Source: Dryococelus australis (Eukaryota; Arthropoda; Insecta; Phasmatodea; Phasmatidae). Taken from it: a stretch of DNA of 64,000 nucleotides. Position 1 is the stretch's first letter, and each line of letters opens with the position of its first letter. Positions 24,180-35,299 of this stretch are shown here, one piece after another. Both the position numbers and the translations under genes were made by a program. The stretch is taken from positions 44,874,556 through 44,938,555 of the forward strand of contig CM057006.1 in the NCBI GenBank assembly GCA_029891345.1, read 5' to 3'. The notes under the pieces are model-generated. The model did no database searches and was not told where the DNA came from. It saw only the letters and a program-made list of their open reading frames with translations.

Positions 24180-24337
24180 ACACGTGCAACAAAAGTAAGA
24201 TGAACACATTTCCCATGCGGATGCATGGTCACTTTTTGTCACTGACTAGGCCAGCCGAAAGAAGCTGGTCCAGCCAGTGATATGTTGCAACCGTGCATCC
24301 ACGTGGAAAATGTGTATGGTCAACTTCTGTTTCGTGT
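24180..24337. mobile_element. Hairpin MITE family 3, 158 bp
   Basis: Two arms of about 75 bp pair across a small loop. The left arm has ACACG, AACACATTT, GCGGATGCATGG and TCACTGACTAGGCCAGC. The reverse complement of the right arm has ACACG, ATACACATTT, CGTGGATGCACGG and TCACTGGCTGGACCAGC. The arms have diverged. No clear target duplication is visible. Confidence 0.75.
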
Positions 24338-24642
24338 AACTATGTGTGTATCCATGATGAGCACCCTGTGAGTATTAAGAGTTCTTTTTGAAATATAATA
24401 AGTAGCCTAGCGACCTATTCCTATGAATACAAAATTACAGTAAAGTTAAAAATTTTCTTCTGAACTGTCTGACAGCTTGGTGACATTTTCAACCTTGTGG
24501 AAACCACGTGGCGACAGGATACGTAGTCTGTTTATTAGGTACTACTTCCATACAAACAGTCTAAAACTAAATAAACTTTACGAGACGTGGTTTATTTGAA
24601 TCTGTTTCATGCTATTTACTTTTCATGTTGATTTGATGACAG

Positions 24643-24693
24643 TTCACTGAAATGCTGTGCGACGAGTCTCTTACTTGGCCAAAAGAGAAAAAG
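24643..24693 (+). CDS. Candidate host gene, internal 51-nt exon
   Basis: A pyrimidine-rich tract (TTTACTTTTCATG) leads to the acceptor GACAG. The exon encodes FTEMLCDESLTWPKEKK in phase 0 and ends AAG before the donor GTAATTCT. It joins in frame with the start exon at 15517-15591, also phase 0, through an intron of about 9.05 kb. A second frame is also open across these 51 nt. I do not recognise the protein and see no further exon downstream in this window. The splice sites are seen; the pairing of exons is inference. Confidence 0.4.
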
Positions 24694-25087
24694 GTAATTC
24701 TTTGCTTCATCACAATTTATATTATGGTTATTTATCTTATGCTGCTCTCTAAAATTTTATTTTTCTATTAGTGTGACAGATTTTTTCAACACTTGATGCT
24801 ACATATCATCAGCTGCCCAGAAACACATTAGCAGCTGGACACTTACTAGTCTTGACACCTCTCCCCAACCAACCCACATTGTTTCCCCACAACCCTGCCA
24901 CCACTACAGTCAGGGGTTGCGAGCAGTTCCACACACTACTTGATTTTTACACAAGCATTTAAAAAAATTATTTTGGTCCTTACCTATAAATACACTATAA
25001 TTTTACATATATGTATATCTTTTATGATATGCTAGTATTACTATCTCATTTTAACATATAGTTCTTCATGTGTTCAACAGTAATTAC
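24694..25087. other. No gene recognised
   Basis: A CA/CT-rich segment (24790-24960) lies between an acceptor-like CATCAG and no usable donor, so I do not call it an exon. Confidence 0.4.
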
Positions 25088-25557
25088 TAGGGTTGTGCGA
25101 ATGTGACTTATCACGAGATGAAAACAAAAGATATATGAACTTTTGTGAAACTGAAATGAAAATGAAAAATAATATTATTAAAACTCAGCCTTAATGAAAG
25201 CTTAACGAATTTCATAACTTTATAGCAGGTTATGCATGGTAAAAAATTCATTGAAAAATCAAACCAAAGAAAAGTAGGTTATGGAGTATTTACCACTGGG
25301 GGTTTTTTCCTACAGTTAAATTTTAGTTTCATTGTGTAATTATTTCAGTTATAAAATAATGAAAACAAAGATGATACTTAATAGGCAAAAATTTTCTTTG
25401 CTGGTGCACTAAATGAATATTCATTAAACATGCGAAAGTTCATAGAAATAGAGGATTTTCATTTTGTTATAACTTAGGTAACAAAATTACCAAACTGAAA
25501 ACGAAAGCTGTCATTTTTCATTTTTATTTCAGTATACTGAATGTTCGCACATCCCTA
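25088..25557. mobile_element. hAT-type MITE, 470 bp, with 8-bp target duplication
   Basis: Ends are TAGGGTTGTGCGAA (left) and TTCGCACATCCCTA (right), inverted with one mismatch. The flanks GTAATTAC (25080-25087) and ATAATTAC (25558-25565) match at 7 of 8 bases. The TAGGG end and an 8-bp duplication are features of the hAT superfamily. The interior is AT-rich with no transposase, so the element is non-autonomous. Confidence 0.85.
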
Positions 25558-26019
25558 ATAATTACCTAGCAGGGCCCCTTATTTTCTGTTGGATAGACTG
25601 GATTAGAGAGGATGATCAACCCCACTATCCAGCTCCCTCTGCTGCTGGTCTTAGGGTGTCAGTTTGATGTGGCTGAAGGTTTGGGAAACAGAATTGGAGT
25701 CGCACTGAGGCCCAAGAATGCACCCCGCACATCCTTACCGAACAGAGGTCCATGGGTGGGACTGGAAAGGGGGGGAGGGGGGGAGTGTCTTGGGGAAACA
25801 CTTCTCCTGTCTCTGCTGCCTTTATCTTGAATTTATCATTTTGCTTTTGGATGTGTATTGTAATTATTAGTATTTTGTTGTATACGTGTAGTGTGCTCTT
25901 TGATGTGTCTGTGATTGACTAGCTCATGCTGTTTGGTGGCACTCCAGTACAAATAAATGTATTTATTGTCCTTGCAGACGAGCCTTTTTTTGTACTGATT
26001 GGTTCATGATCAGTTATAT
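25558..26019. other. GC-richer stretch, possible retroelement tail
   Basis: Sequence from 25570 to 25820 is GC-rich with a G-rich tract near 25768. It changes at about 25830 to AT-rich DNA with an AATAAA near 25953. It could be the 3' end of a retroelement. No protein motif is seen. Confidence 0.3.
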
Positions 26020-26199
26020 AGGTTGTTCATGGCAAAGTGAGCACTTTTTAAGGCCCTTTCAACAGGCGTTAACCACTAATAAATAGATTTTATTGCAGCT
26101 CCAGTTTTTATGTTAAAAAGTTATAGGAATATAGAAATATAATGAAAAGAAAATATTCAGCAGGGCCTTAAAAAGTGCTCATTTTACTGTGAATCGCCT
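26020..26199. mobile_element. TA-targeting MITE, short subfamily (180 bp)
   Basis: Ends AGGTTGTTCATGGCAAAGTG and CATTTTACTGTGAATCGCCT are inverted, with TA on both sides. The inner ends GCACTTTTTAAGGCCCT and AGGGCCTTAAAAAGTGC pair perfectly. It is related to family 1 at the termini but has a different core. A left-end fragment of the same subfamily is at 52902-52990. Confidence 0.82.
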
Positions 26200-26856
26200 A
26201 TACAGTAATAAAATCATATGTAGACCTATACAAACTACAGTTCCAAGAACACAAATTAAACAAGGCAGTCACAAACATGAGGAAAGTGGGTTGAACGGCA
26301 TCTTCAAACACCAATTTCAAATGAACTTTTTTGATGCATGTCACACTCTGGCGCATTGCATATGAGCCCTTTACTTTTTGACTTCGCCCCATTATCACGT
26401 GTTGATAATAATTAAGGGCAAGTCACACACTGGCAGGCAATAAATCTTGTGCCTACAGGGTTGGTCCAATCGTTACGGACAACTACAGACACGTAGATAA
26501 TTAATTGAAACTCTACTGCCCACTCAAAAGTGGACATATGGTCGCCACTCTTAAGGAAGAAATTGTGTTACTCACCGAGACACTGATATGGCGTAGCAGA
26601 AGCAGCTAGTTGGCAGGGATGCTGCAGGATGGCAGCACCCTGCGACCGATGTCATCACTGCTGTTTGAGCCTCAGGCGGTAAATATGTCATCAGCCTTGA
26701 GACCGAGAGATAAGAAATGGTGGTGCATCCTACCACCCTAATTTAAACAACCCCCGTGACATGAGGCTAGGAACCCCAGCACCCATGTGGCAGCGTACAA
26801 ACGAAAATTTTCTATGTAAAAGGAGAAGCTAAACCACCACTCGACAGTCGTCGTCA

Positions 26857-26885
26857 GCCCTCCGACCTTACTCAGGTCGGAGGGC
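26857..26885. other. Perfect 12-bp-stem hairpin
   Basis: GCCCTCCGACCT and AGGTCGGAGGGC are exact inverted repeats around a 5-nt loop (TACTC). It lies just upstream of the LINE tail. There is no T-run after it and no known RNA family is recognised. Confidence 0.7.
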
Positions 26886-26899
26886 CCTCTCCAGTCTGC

Positions 26900-27230
26900 G
26901 AAGGCTCTCGAAGTCTGCACAAGGCTTTCCTTGTGTGCATAAGGCTCTCCTGCTGCAAAGCAACCACTACCATCTCTAAGAAGTTCTCTATCTCCAACTG
27001 CAATAGCACACTGAGAAAACCAGTCCGAGATTGGAATAATCTCCCACGATGCCTTCAAGACCACTCCAGGAAGCCAGAGGTATATCAAAGTCCCTGCACT
27101 GTTTCCCTTATTACCCATAGTCAATACGTGAAAACTCTGCGATAGCAGGAAGTATCATCGTCCCTTCTGGACTACCACCCCTTGACGTGCAAAACAAATT
27201 GCAATTTAGAAGTTTGAATTTATTAATTCT
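26900..27230 (+). pseudogene. LINE (non-LTR) reverse transcriptase C-terminal tail, broken
   Basis: The plus strand encodes TLRKPVRDWNNLPRC (about 27011-27055), which matches the conserved 'R-x-x-RDWNxLP' motif that ends the ORF2 reverse transcriptase of jockey/CR1-like non-LTR elements. The frame runs to a stop near 27145 and is followed by an AT-rich tail. Everything upstream of about 26900 lacks recognisable RT motifs, so this is a 5'-truncated, dead insertion, as is usual for LINEs. Confidence 0.6.
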
Positions 27231-27439
27231 TTTTTTATTTTTTATTCACATGCAGGTTCACCTTCACCTGCTTTATTGTAAATAATATTTAGTTCAATTT
27301 GTTTTTTTTTTTTTTTTAAATTTACAGTCGGACATCCCCTGCTTTGCCAAAATATTTTGAATAAATACGTTTGTGCTCAAATTGGAAACCCAAGCTATTC
27401 AATTACTTTTAACCTCAATCATTTAAATGGTGATTGTAT

Positions 27440-28620
27440 AACTAGTGTGGCTCAGTAAAGCAATTCAACCACTCCGGGATAGATGCCAGTGGGTCGAACT
27501 TTCTTGGTACTCCTGATGCCTGAATAAGGCTTTAGTCTGCACAAGACGTGAGAGCTCCTGGGAGATATCCAGTTCACCCGCGATTGCCTAGAGATTCGCA
27601 CACGCCTATCCATATTGTCTAACCTGCTCATTACCTTGGATTGTCTGAACAAGACTAAACCAAGGAGGAGTTGAGCTACACTGGATAGACCGGGAGTGCG
27701 CCATCCTAATTGAGATTGGTGATTGTCAGCTAAGAACTATCTATTTGGTTTCTTTTGAAGAGCAGTTTCCAAATGCCTCGGAAAGGTGGAGGGCACAGCC
27801 CGACGAGCCCTGAAAAGAGAATTGAACTTATCCACTACTGCTGCAGCTCCTAGTCCGTCCAGTGAGATCCCACAGAGCCGTTTTTTAATCTCTCCAAGGA
27901 ACTGCCCCTATCACGGAGGACTGTAGTTCATTTCTAGATTCGTTGCTAGGAATCTGTTGGCCGTGAGAATTGTAATCTGAACGTAGCCCCCCAACACGAC
28001 TGTGCCCAGTCCGTAGCAATCCCATTAACACGTGCCGAATATGTAACGCATGCAGGAAGTTGATCACTGTTCTAATTCCCCCAAAACCGGTACATTCACG
28101 TAAGGTGTTAGCAATTACACCAAACGTTGTCCCAGTATGAAAACTGACAAGGCCGGCCCCGTATAAACCCAGCAGGAACTGCCAGAGAGACATAGTTCTA
28201 TTCATTTCATTACCGTAACATACCCAATACTTCCCCTTGATAATTATTTTGTGACGGCTGCCGTCACACATTTTGGCAACCGTTATGGTGAGCAGGACCA
28301 AACTCTCTGGAAGGGAAGTCTATGCGTTTCTCACCCTGGAGTTTGATTCCACTCCTCCAATTACCAATCCTTCACCGAGCAAGTGTCCAATTAAATCTCC
28401 CAACGTGGACAGATCCGTGACCCTGCCAGGCAAAGCAAATCCAGAGCACCACGACACGACACTGCTGAGGGGTATTCCCATCAATAGAGGAGGGAATCAA
28501 CATTCATGCTCACCGAATGTAACTATGTTTATCCGCCAGGCCTACTAGATAGTAGGTGTTGCTCCTATAACCCCGGCATGAGGACGCTCTAGAGAGTGCA
28601 CCTAGCAAGCGAGGAGGAGT
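27440..28620. repeat. GC-rich unclassified repeat, perhaps a retroelement piece
   Basis: A 1.2-kb block with sharper composition than its flanks. It has open frames on both strands, the longest 138 codons on the minus strand at 27885-28301, none with a domain I can name. A perfect palindrome TGTGACGGCTGCCGTCACA lies at 28250-28268, followed by CATTTTGGCAACCG. It may be a fragment of an unknown retroelement. Confidence 0.35.
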
Positions 28621-29214
28621 ATCAACTTATATATTTCCTGTGGAATGTACTTATTACAAGTTATCAATTCCGTTTTTAAAAACCCAGAAATCACCATGTT
28701 AGGCTTAAAAAATTAATTTAAACCAGAAACTATTTAAACTATTGAGTACACATTTCAATATCAGTAGCTATATTTTTTGTACTCAGGTTGCTATAACATA
28801 CCCACCAAATCATCAGCTGGTAAAATACTTTTCAAGTGGAAGCATTTACTATACTTGATGTTTACATTGATCACAGTGGTTGTCAGAATTTGCTATGCTT
28901 ACATGAATTGGACAATACTCCTGCGCATAGTATGGTACTGACTAGAAGATACTATCTCAGTTTCTGCTTTTAGTAATTATGTATTTTGAGTATTTGTAAA
29001 AAAAATGGAAATGATTCTGGAAAATGTTATTCTAGGGAATATATGTAGTGTTTGGACTTTTCTGGAAATTTTGGGTTTTACAGAAGTTATCATTTCTAGA
29101 TAGGCACATTTTGCTTTGTCTATATCCTAATAAAGGAGAGTTAGTAAGGTAAAAAAAATGACAATCCTGTGACAAAGATGCTTGAAAATGCTAAGTACAT
29201 TGCCTTCCACACAA
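28621..29214. other. No gene recognised
   Basis: AT-rich, with no repeat end or coding frame supported. Confidence 0.5.
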
Positions 29215-29465
29215 CAGAATTGCTTTATCTATGAAACTGAAGCATTTTAAGCCCCCCTGGTACATTTATGGGATATAAAATGCACGTAGAAGGATTAGAC
29301 ACAATGCCAACCCTGGTATGGGTGATGTTTGAGGATTGGAAAACCTTTGTGCCCAATTTATTTGTGGTGTCACTTAGTTGGAATGAGTTGCTATGACAAG
29401 CCCCGACATCGACGGGAATCGCACACAAGTGCCTTAGCTAGCTCAGCTGCGGGTCGGGTTGGTTC
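29215..29465 (-). mobile_element. Possible tRNA-derived SINE
   Basis: On the minus strand, CTGAGCTAGCTAAGGCA (about 29428-29444) resembles an A-box and GTGTGCGATTCCC a degenerate B-box, with a shorter spacing than in a true tRNA. A body of about 180 bp follows. No target duplication was found, so the call is tentative. Confidence 0.4.
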
Positions 29466-30249
29466 CCCACGTTGAAAGAACAGGATTAATGATTGGGAGT
29501 CTTGTGGGCATTCTGATTGTTGGTGGCTTGGGGATTGCAACCCCTATCAACATTTCAAAGTTCTGCGGTACGCAGATCGTGCTTTAGTGACGGAGGTGGT
29601 GAGTGTCTCAGTGATTGTACCCAAGAGGTTCGTACTCTCGTTTAGGCAGGACGCCTGTATACAGAGTGGCTGTGGTTGGCTTACGTGCTAGAACAAAGTC
29701 TGGCACTTAACCTGCTGTTCTTGAGGCGGCGGCACCCTCCTATTCCCCGGCTGACCCAGTGGTGTGGCCGGTGGCTGTACAGCGGCCGACACTGGCTGCG
29801 GAGGAGTGGTGCTCGTAGGTTCCTGGAGTAGGTGTGGAGGGATTGTGGTGTAAGTCGGGTAAAAGGGTGGGATCGAGTCCCAGACCAGCAATATAGAAAT
29901 TAACTATAACTCGGCCGAGACAACAAAATATCTCGAAAGAATGCGGGTCTGACCGCGAGTGAGAGAGAGGGTGGACAAGGTTAAAACACAGCGAGCCTCT
30001 CGGGAGGCGAGCAGCTTTGACACGTACACGTACAAAGTCTGTACTGCATGACAATCGACAAAGCCAGTCTTGGTTGGTGGTAGTAAATAAACGTAGTCTG
30101 AAGGAGCGCCTATTTACTAGTACCCAAGTAGTTGATCATTTCAAACATGTACATATATTTGAGGATTAGTGTAAATGTTAACAACATTATGGCTTTGTGT
30201 AGTAATAAAGTCCCCCTATTCATAGTGAAGGCAGCGAAATAATAAGAAA
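29466..30249. other. GC-rich block followed by AT-rich DNA, no gene
   Basis: Short frames only. GGATCGAGTCC at about 29871 looks like a B-box, but the A-like box is too near it. Confidence 0.35.
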
Positions 30250-30269
30250 CGTTAATTTACGCATGGGAA

Positions 30270-30640
30270 GAAATGGAAGAAGAGCACCCAAAAAATTGTG
30301 TTAGATGGTTTTGATTTGTGTGTTGTTAGACGTACAATCCAAAAAATTTTTGCTCATAGGAAAGAAGTGCCTACATTAAAGTACTACGAACAGAAATTAA
30401 TTCCTGCGGAAGCAAGGAAACGTTGCGGCAAATCATAAAGAAGATTGGCTTCCAATTCAAGAAATGCAAAAACAAGAGACTTGTATTAATGGAGAGAAAA
30501 GACATTGTTGCATGGAGGGAAAGGTATTTAAGGAAAATGAGAAAAAATGATAGTCTGGGGGAGAAAAGGTTACTGGTGGTTTATGTTGGCGAAATGTGGA
30601 TTCATGCTGCTTACACAGTTTGTTGTGTAGGAGCGTAAAT
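30270..30640 (+). pseudogene. IS630/Tc1-type DDE transposase fragment, broken
   Basis: Successive frames encode LDGFDLCVVRRTIQK (about 30302-30346) and KEVPTLKYYEQKL (about 30364-30402), then, from 30423, IIKKIGFQFKKCKNKRLVLM, ERKDIVAWRERYLRKM and VVYVGEMWIHAAYTV. This matches a multicopy arthropod DDE endonuclease family whose usual text at the last motif is Y-x-DETW. Here the aspartate is replaced (YVGEMW), and a frame change near 30410-30425 separates the two halves. The remaining catalytic part is missing. It is a dead DNA transposon. Confidence 0.78.
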
Positions 30641-31600
30641 AGCTTTCATCAGTACGAGATTCACGGAAACTACACTGCCCTTTACGAGTGCCAATGTACT
30701 GTTGACAGTCCTCCGTAGGCTGTCATGAGTGTTCCACTCTCCCCTTGGGCGTGCGTGTCGCTCTAGGAGGGGTAGCGCTGCACCTTCCCCTTGCGGGCTA
30801 TTTTGTTGTGGCCGACTAATACCAGTAGGTGTTCTAAAGGTATTCTTCTTGCTACTCTGATAGGAGGTATGAAAAGTGGGTTTTCCTTTATTGCTGGAGT
30901 GAGTGCGTTAGATATTTCTGCCTCTAATTTCTGTAATGCCTTTTTCAACTTGTGCTTTTGCCCACGTTTGTGTGAATTTGGCATAAGGCCAAATTAGAAA
31001 GTAATAAAAAAATAAGAAATCTTAAGGCGAACCCGGGCAATAGTTGCAGTCCTATAATGTACTTCTAAGAGTACTGGTACTAGCACACATGATCCACCCT
31101 GTAGCTCCACGTCCAGCCAGTGACTCTTAGGTGAGTTTTCCACTGAGGGGCACACAGATAAAACCGTTCTCTCACCCTGACTGGGCCATTCACCAGCCGG
31201 CATTCACCAGCTAGCCAAAATATTTGATTCCACGAGTGGAAAGGAGTACCTAGTGCATTTGGGCGCTTCCGAAGATTTACCAGCTACATACACTGTATTT
31301 CGCCGCAGATCTCGGTTTGCCTCTAAGGTGTGTGTATGTGCCGTATGGCGGTAGTCATGTAGCCGGCTTTACCTTAAGTGAGCAAGACAACTCCAATTAG
31401 ACTGAAACCTTAAGGTCAATAAGGGATTTAATAAAAGCTGAGAATGGAAAAACACTATCATTGATTGCAAAATAAATATGTTTATTAAAATATGTATTTA
31501 AAAGAAATTTGTCAAAGATGGGACCACATTCTCCTAAATGAAACTAAAATAAATATAATTATTTTAAATTGATTATGCAAAAGTTATTATGTTAATGCCA
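30641..31600. other. No gene recognised
   Basis: Mixed composition with short frames on both strands. Nothing recognisable. Confidence 0.45.
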
Positions 31601-33300
31601 GGTGAATGCAACCTGGATAAAATTGTGATGTGGCGTATGATATTGACACTCTGAATTATGAATTACTTTAACAAGCAACAGCCCAATAATAAATCCTAAC
31701 TGAATTAGCGAGGTTTGTTTTGAAGGGTCCGAAATGTGTAATTGGCAAAAAAGGGAGTTCTTCACCAAAGTTATGAAGACTTGGTCGGGCCAGGGCCTTA
31801 AGGGACGTCCAGAGGGGACGTCATTGCAGTGATCTAAAATATCTGGATGGTAAACAGGAAGGAAGAAGTGGAGAATGAATGAGGAGGGAGACCTGCTGGG
31901 CCCTCTGGTAGCCGTTGACGACTTCTGGAGCTGCAGACAGGTCAAAGAGGTGGAAGTGTTTGGATGGTGGCAGCCCTCGGGGGTGGCTGGAGGCGGCCGA
32001 AGAAGTTGAAGGCCTTCTGGTAGGTAGCAGTCCTCCGAAGCTGGTTGGCATCGTCAACAACCACTGAATGTTCCCTGGCCACTGGTGCGGGTGAGGAACT
32101 CTGCCCTCTGCTAGTACCATTGGCCTTCTCAGCCAGTGATGCAGCAGAATCACTCCTGAGGCGTGTGCTGGGATTCCTTGTATACTAACTTTCCCAGTTT
32201 GGTGGCTCTGAGAGAAGTTCAGGGGAATTAACCCTACCAAGGACAATCCTTCATTCAACTCATCCTGCGCCCCCGCACTTTGGCACTTCAACGCCAACAA
32301 CCTAAAGTCCTCACCTCATCACTATTAAAATGACCAATTTCTCCTTCACCAACTTTGGCAGTGAATTTTCTAAGTCCCGAATACACTCACTCAGCGACTT
32401 CTCCCCACACTGCCCAAAGTCGAAGCCTGAAAAAAGTTGCCATATTAAGAGTTCCAGAATTCCAGCCTCGTACTCAAAATGGCAAGCTTCCACACTTGCA
32501 CACGAAGCTGTGATTTTCCCTAAGTCGCAATTTAACCTTTATCAGCAACCTCTCTCAACATTGCCCAGCACAAATAAAAGTACAAAAAAACGTACCCAAT
32601 AGTCGAAATCCAAGTTCCTCATAGGCAAATTAACACCAAGTCTGTGCGCAACAAAACCCTCCTAGGTCAGAGCACAGGCAAAAGTTTTATTCAAAGTTCA
32701 TTCATGGGCAGTGAAAATTCTGAGTCCATTTTCAGACAAAAATTACTCGTAAGTCCACTATTTACTCGAAAATAATGAAAGTTAGAAACCTGCCCAAAAA
32801 TTATTCAAAATCACTGTCTAATTGAAAATTTTCCAACTGTGAAGTCTATGGAAAATTTGTCTAAGTTCGTTACTTGATACTTAACTTTTTCGTCACTATT
32901 TCTGCAGACATCCTCACATCTGAATAACGTGCCCATCTCTTGGTCCGGCTCCAGCCCGCAGCGACAATCCCCTCGCTGATACCTGGCCCTCGCCGGTGAT
33001 GATCTCCCTCGGTTCGGTGAAGGCCCCTAGGCCCCTACCGAGGCCTCAGCCCCGGCAGCACTCCCCAAAACAGCTTACAGCACCGGTATTTATTCCCGAT
33101 AAAATCCTCATCAGGCGTGTCCCTTCTCCAGAGACCACCCATCATAATCACTACTACACTCTTTTCCAACATAATTCATTAATATACATCAAAGCTATCC
33201 AATCAGCACAAGGCAGAGAATACGAGCCCGTTAAGCCTCCCCAAAGCAACCTGCTGCACACTGAGGCACAGTTCTAAGGAGCAACATAAGGGGTTGAGAG
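31601..33300. repeat. GC-rich unclassified repeat block
   Basis: Composition is raised in two parts: about 31780-32300 and 32930-33270, the latter with GGCCCCTAGGCCCCTACC-like text. The longest frame is on the minus strand at 31821-32300 (159 codons), without a known domain. It probably consists of pieces of an unidentified repeat. Confidence 0.35.
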
Positions 33301-33582
33301 CACAAGGCATCAACTCGGTGTAAAAATACAGGAAATCTGTAAAAAAAGAAAAATACGAATTCCATTATAGTGACGGACCACACTCCGGCATGGCATCCAT
33401 AGTATTGTGCCTCCATTCCCGACGCTCTGAATGGAGCAGTACCAGAGGGGCGTTGGATGCAGTCGTGGGCAGTCTTGTTTTGAACCCTTGTAGAACATAC
33501 GTACTGCCTTCACTAACACTGCACCACGTAGCAAAGCCAGTAACTGTCATATTTTTTCTTAGTGAAAACCATTTTTCAATTA

Positions 33583-33725
33583 CAGTAGAGCGTTGATAAT
33601 CCGTACATCAATAATCCTGAGCGTCGAAAATCCATATATATATATATAATTTAGTCTCGTGGGTGAGAAACAGTCGGGGAAGAAATTTTTAAGATTTTTC
33701 ATTCCCCGATGTAAAAGGTTTACTG
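33583..33725. mobile_element. pogo/Tigger-type MITE, 143 bp
   Basis: The left end, CAGTAGAGCGTTGATAATCC, is close to the classical pogo/Tigger terminus. The right end reads AAAGGTTTACTG. TA lies on both sides (33581-33582 and 33726-33727). The interior is non-coding and contains a (TA)n tract. A pogo-like transposase relic lies elsewhere in the window (53770-54790), but no direct link can be shown. Confidence 0.8.
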
Positions 33726-33769
33726 TAGTCCTTTTTTCTGAGTGGTTGTAGTTTCATATTTTAAGAGTT

Positions 33770-34700
33770 ATAGTAGTGCTCTTGAATACAGGGTATAAAA
33801 GGAAAACCCTGGCATGCATCTGTCTGTGTGACTGCGCTAATCTTGAGAACCACTGAACGGATTTGAATGCATTTGTACTGTTATGTTCTGCATTTATCGC
33901 GGGGAGGTTTATTTGTAATAATAATTGCCCTAGCATTTATTAGGAGTTGAGCATTAACAGTATTAGTGAATCAAGTCGGCCTCCAGCACGCTCTCATGGA
34001 ATACGTTGTCTAATCCTTTTGAGATATAACAAAATCATGTACAAAAGAACTTTGTAAAATTAAATGATCTACAAAACAGTCACCGGTAGCATATATCTAT
34101 CTTCAATAGATAAGTAGCAATAGATGTATTTACAATTTAAATTATATAATAAAAACAAACTTAAAATTCAGTATATTTTCTAACCATAAAGGATGTAATC
34201 TTTACCAAAATAAATTCATAATTAAAAGTGTTTAATGTATATATGAAATGTCCTTTACAGCATACAATTATCGCCAATAATTAAAAAGTTATTGAAAGTT
34301 TTGTAAATAAGTAAAATTGAGATACGCGAGCACGGACCTACAGGCTGTTCACAGTAAAGTGAGCACTTTTTAAAACTCTCTCATTTGGGATAATAGTCAA
34401 TAAATACATTTTATTTAAGCTTTAGATGTTAACTCCCGAGTGTGGTGAAATATACACACTGTGTTTATTACTTACACAGCAATATCTATTTAAAAAAAAG
34501 GAATGACTTATGAAATGACTTAAAGGAAAAAGTAACTAGGGCCTCAAAAGTGCTCACTTTACTGTGAACAGCCTATATATATATATGGGAAGAGGGTTGG
34601 CAAAGGGGGAAGGTGTACAAGGCAATCACGCGGCAGGTAGAACAAATTAAATTGTACCCGGGCGAAGCTGGGCTGGACCGCTCTAGTGTATAAATAATAC
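33770..34700. repeat. Second copy of the 1601-2072-type dispersed repeat, with a MITE nested in it
   Basis: The segment AATCTTGAGAACCACTGAAC (33840) and the terminus GTACCCGGGCGAAGCTGGGC (about 34656) are landmarks of the widespread arthropod repeat. A 233-bp MITE (34342-34574) interrupts it. Boundaries are approximate. Confidence 0.45.
34342..34574. mobile_element. TA-targeting MITE, 233-bp subfamily, copy 1
   Basis: Ends AGGCTGTTCACAGTAAAGTG and CACTTTACTGTGAACAGCCT are exact inverted repeats, flanked by TA. The core contains ATAGTCAATAAATACATTTT, a GTGAAATATACACACT block and AGTAACTAGGGCCTC. The copy at 60926-61158 has the same length and core. Confidence 0.88.
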
Positions 34701-35225
34701 ACAGAATATGATTATAGACTAACAAGAAATAAAATATGCTGCGTTATTTCCATTACCATTTAATTTGAGACATGATAATATCAGATAAGTTTTGAAGATT
34801 GCTTCATTATATAAAATGGGGAAAAAACTCGGACACTGAAAGTCTGCATGGAGAAAATAATTTCATAAGTTGTATTTATCATAATTGTGACCATATTTTT
34901 GAGTGTTTACAAATTGAACTGACGTTACTTTCGGTAGTTTCTTGCAGTTGCAAAAATTTGTGTGTAGAATGTTATCTCTACAAAACTACGGAAAAAATAT
35001 TTTTAATCATTAAAAAAATTAATTTTAACAGATATAAATTGTAATGTTTAATTTTATGGGAAATCAAGTGGCCATATGTTCGCTTTATAGACAAATGAGC
35101 AAGAATTTACATAGTATATAACATATTTATGTTCCTAACAATTTCATTTGTTGAATGACAGTCGTTAGGCCCTTGGCAATGTAAAACATTTTGTTCATAA
35201 AATTAGGTGAAAGGTAGATCCAGTG

Positions 35226-35262
35226 CAGGGCTTTTAAAAGTGCTCGAGTGACCATGAACGCT
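35226..35262. mobile_element. Scrap of a TA-targeting MITE right end
   Basis: GCAGGGCTTTTAAAAGTGCT is followed by a degraded GTGACCATGAACG terminus. It resembles the right end of family 1. Confidence 0.45.
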
Positions 35263-35299
35263 TCGTATTTTTGTGGGTAGTGTTGTTGCTGGCACTTTC

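Noticed and set aside
24811-24920. Exon-like CT-rich segment
   Set aside because: No usable splice donor is present.
27885-28301. Minus-strand frame of 138 codons
   Set aside because: No domain recognised and the block looks like a repeat, so it was not called a gene.
29846-29881. A/B-box pair of a SINE
   Set aside because: The two boxes are only about 12 nt apart, too close for a tRNA-derived promoter.
31821-32300. Minus-strand frame of 159 codons
   Set aside because: It lies in a GC-rich repeat-like block and has no known motif.
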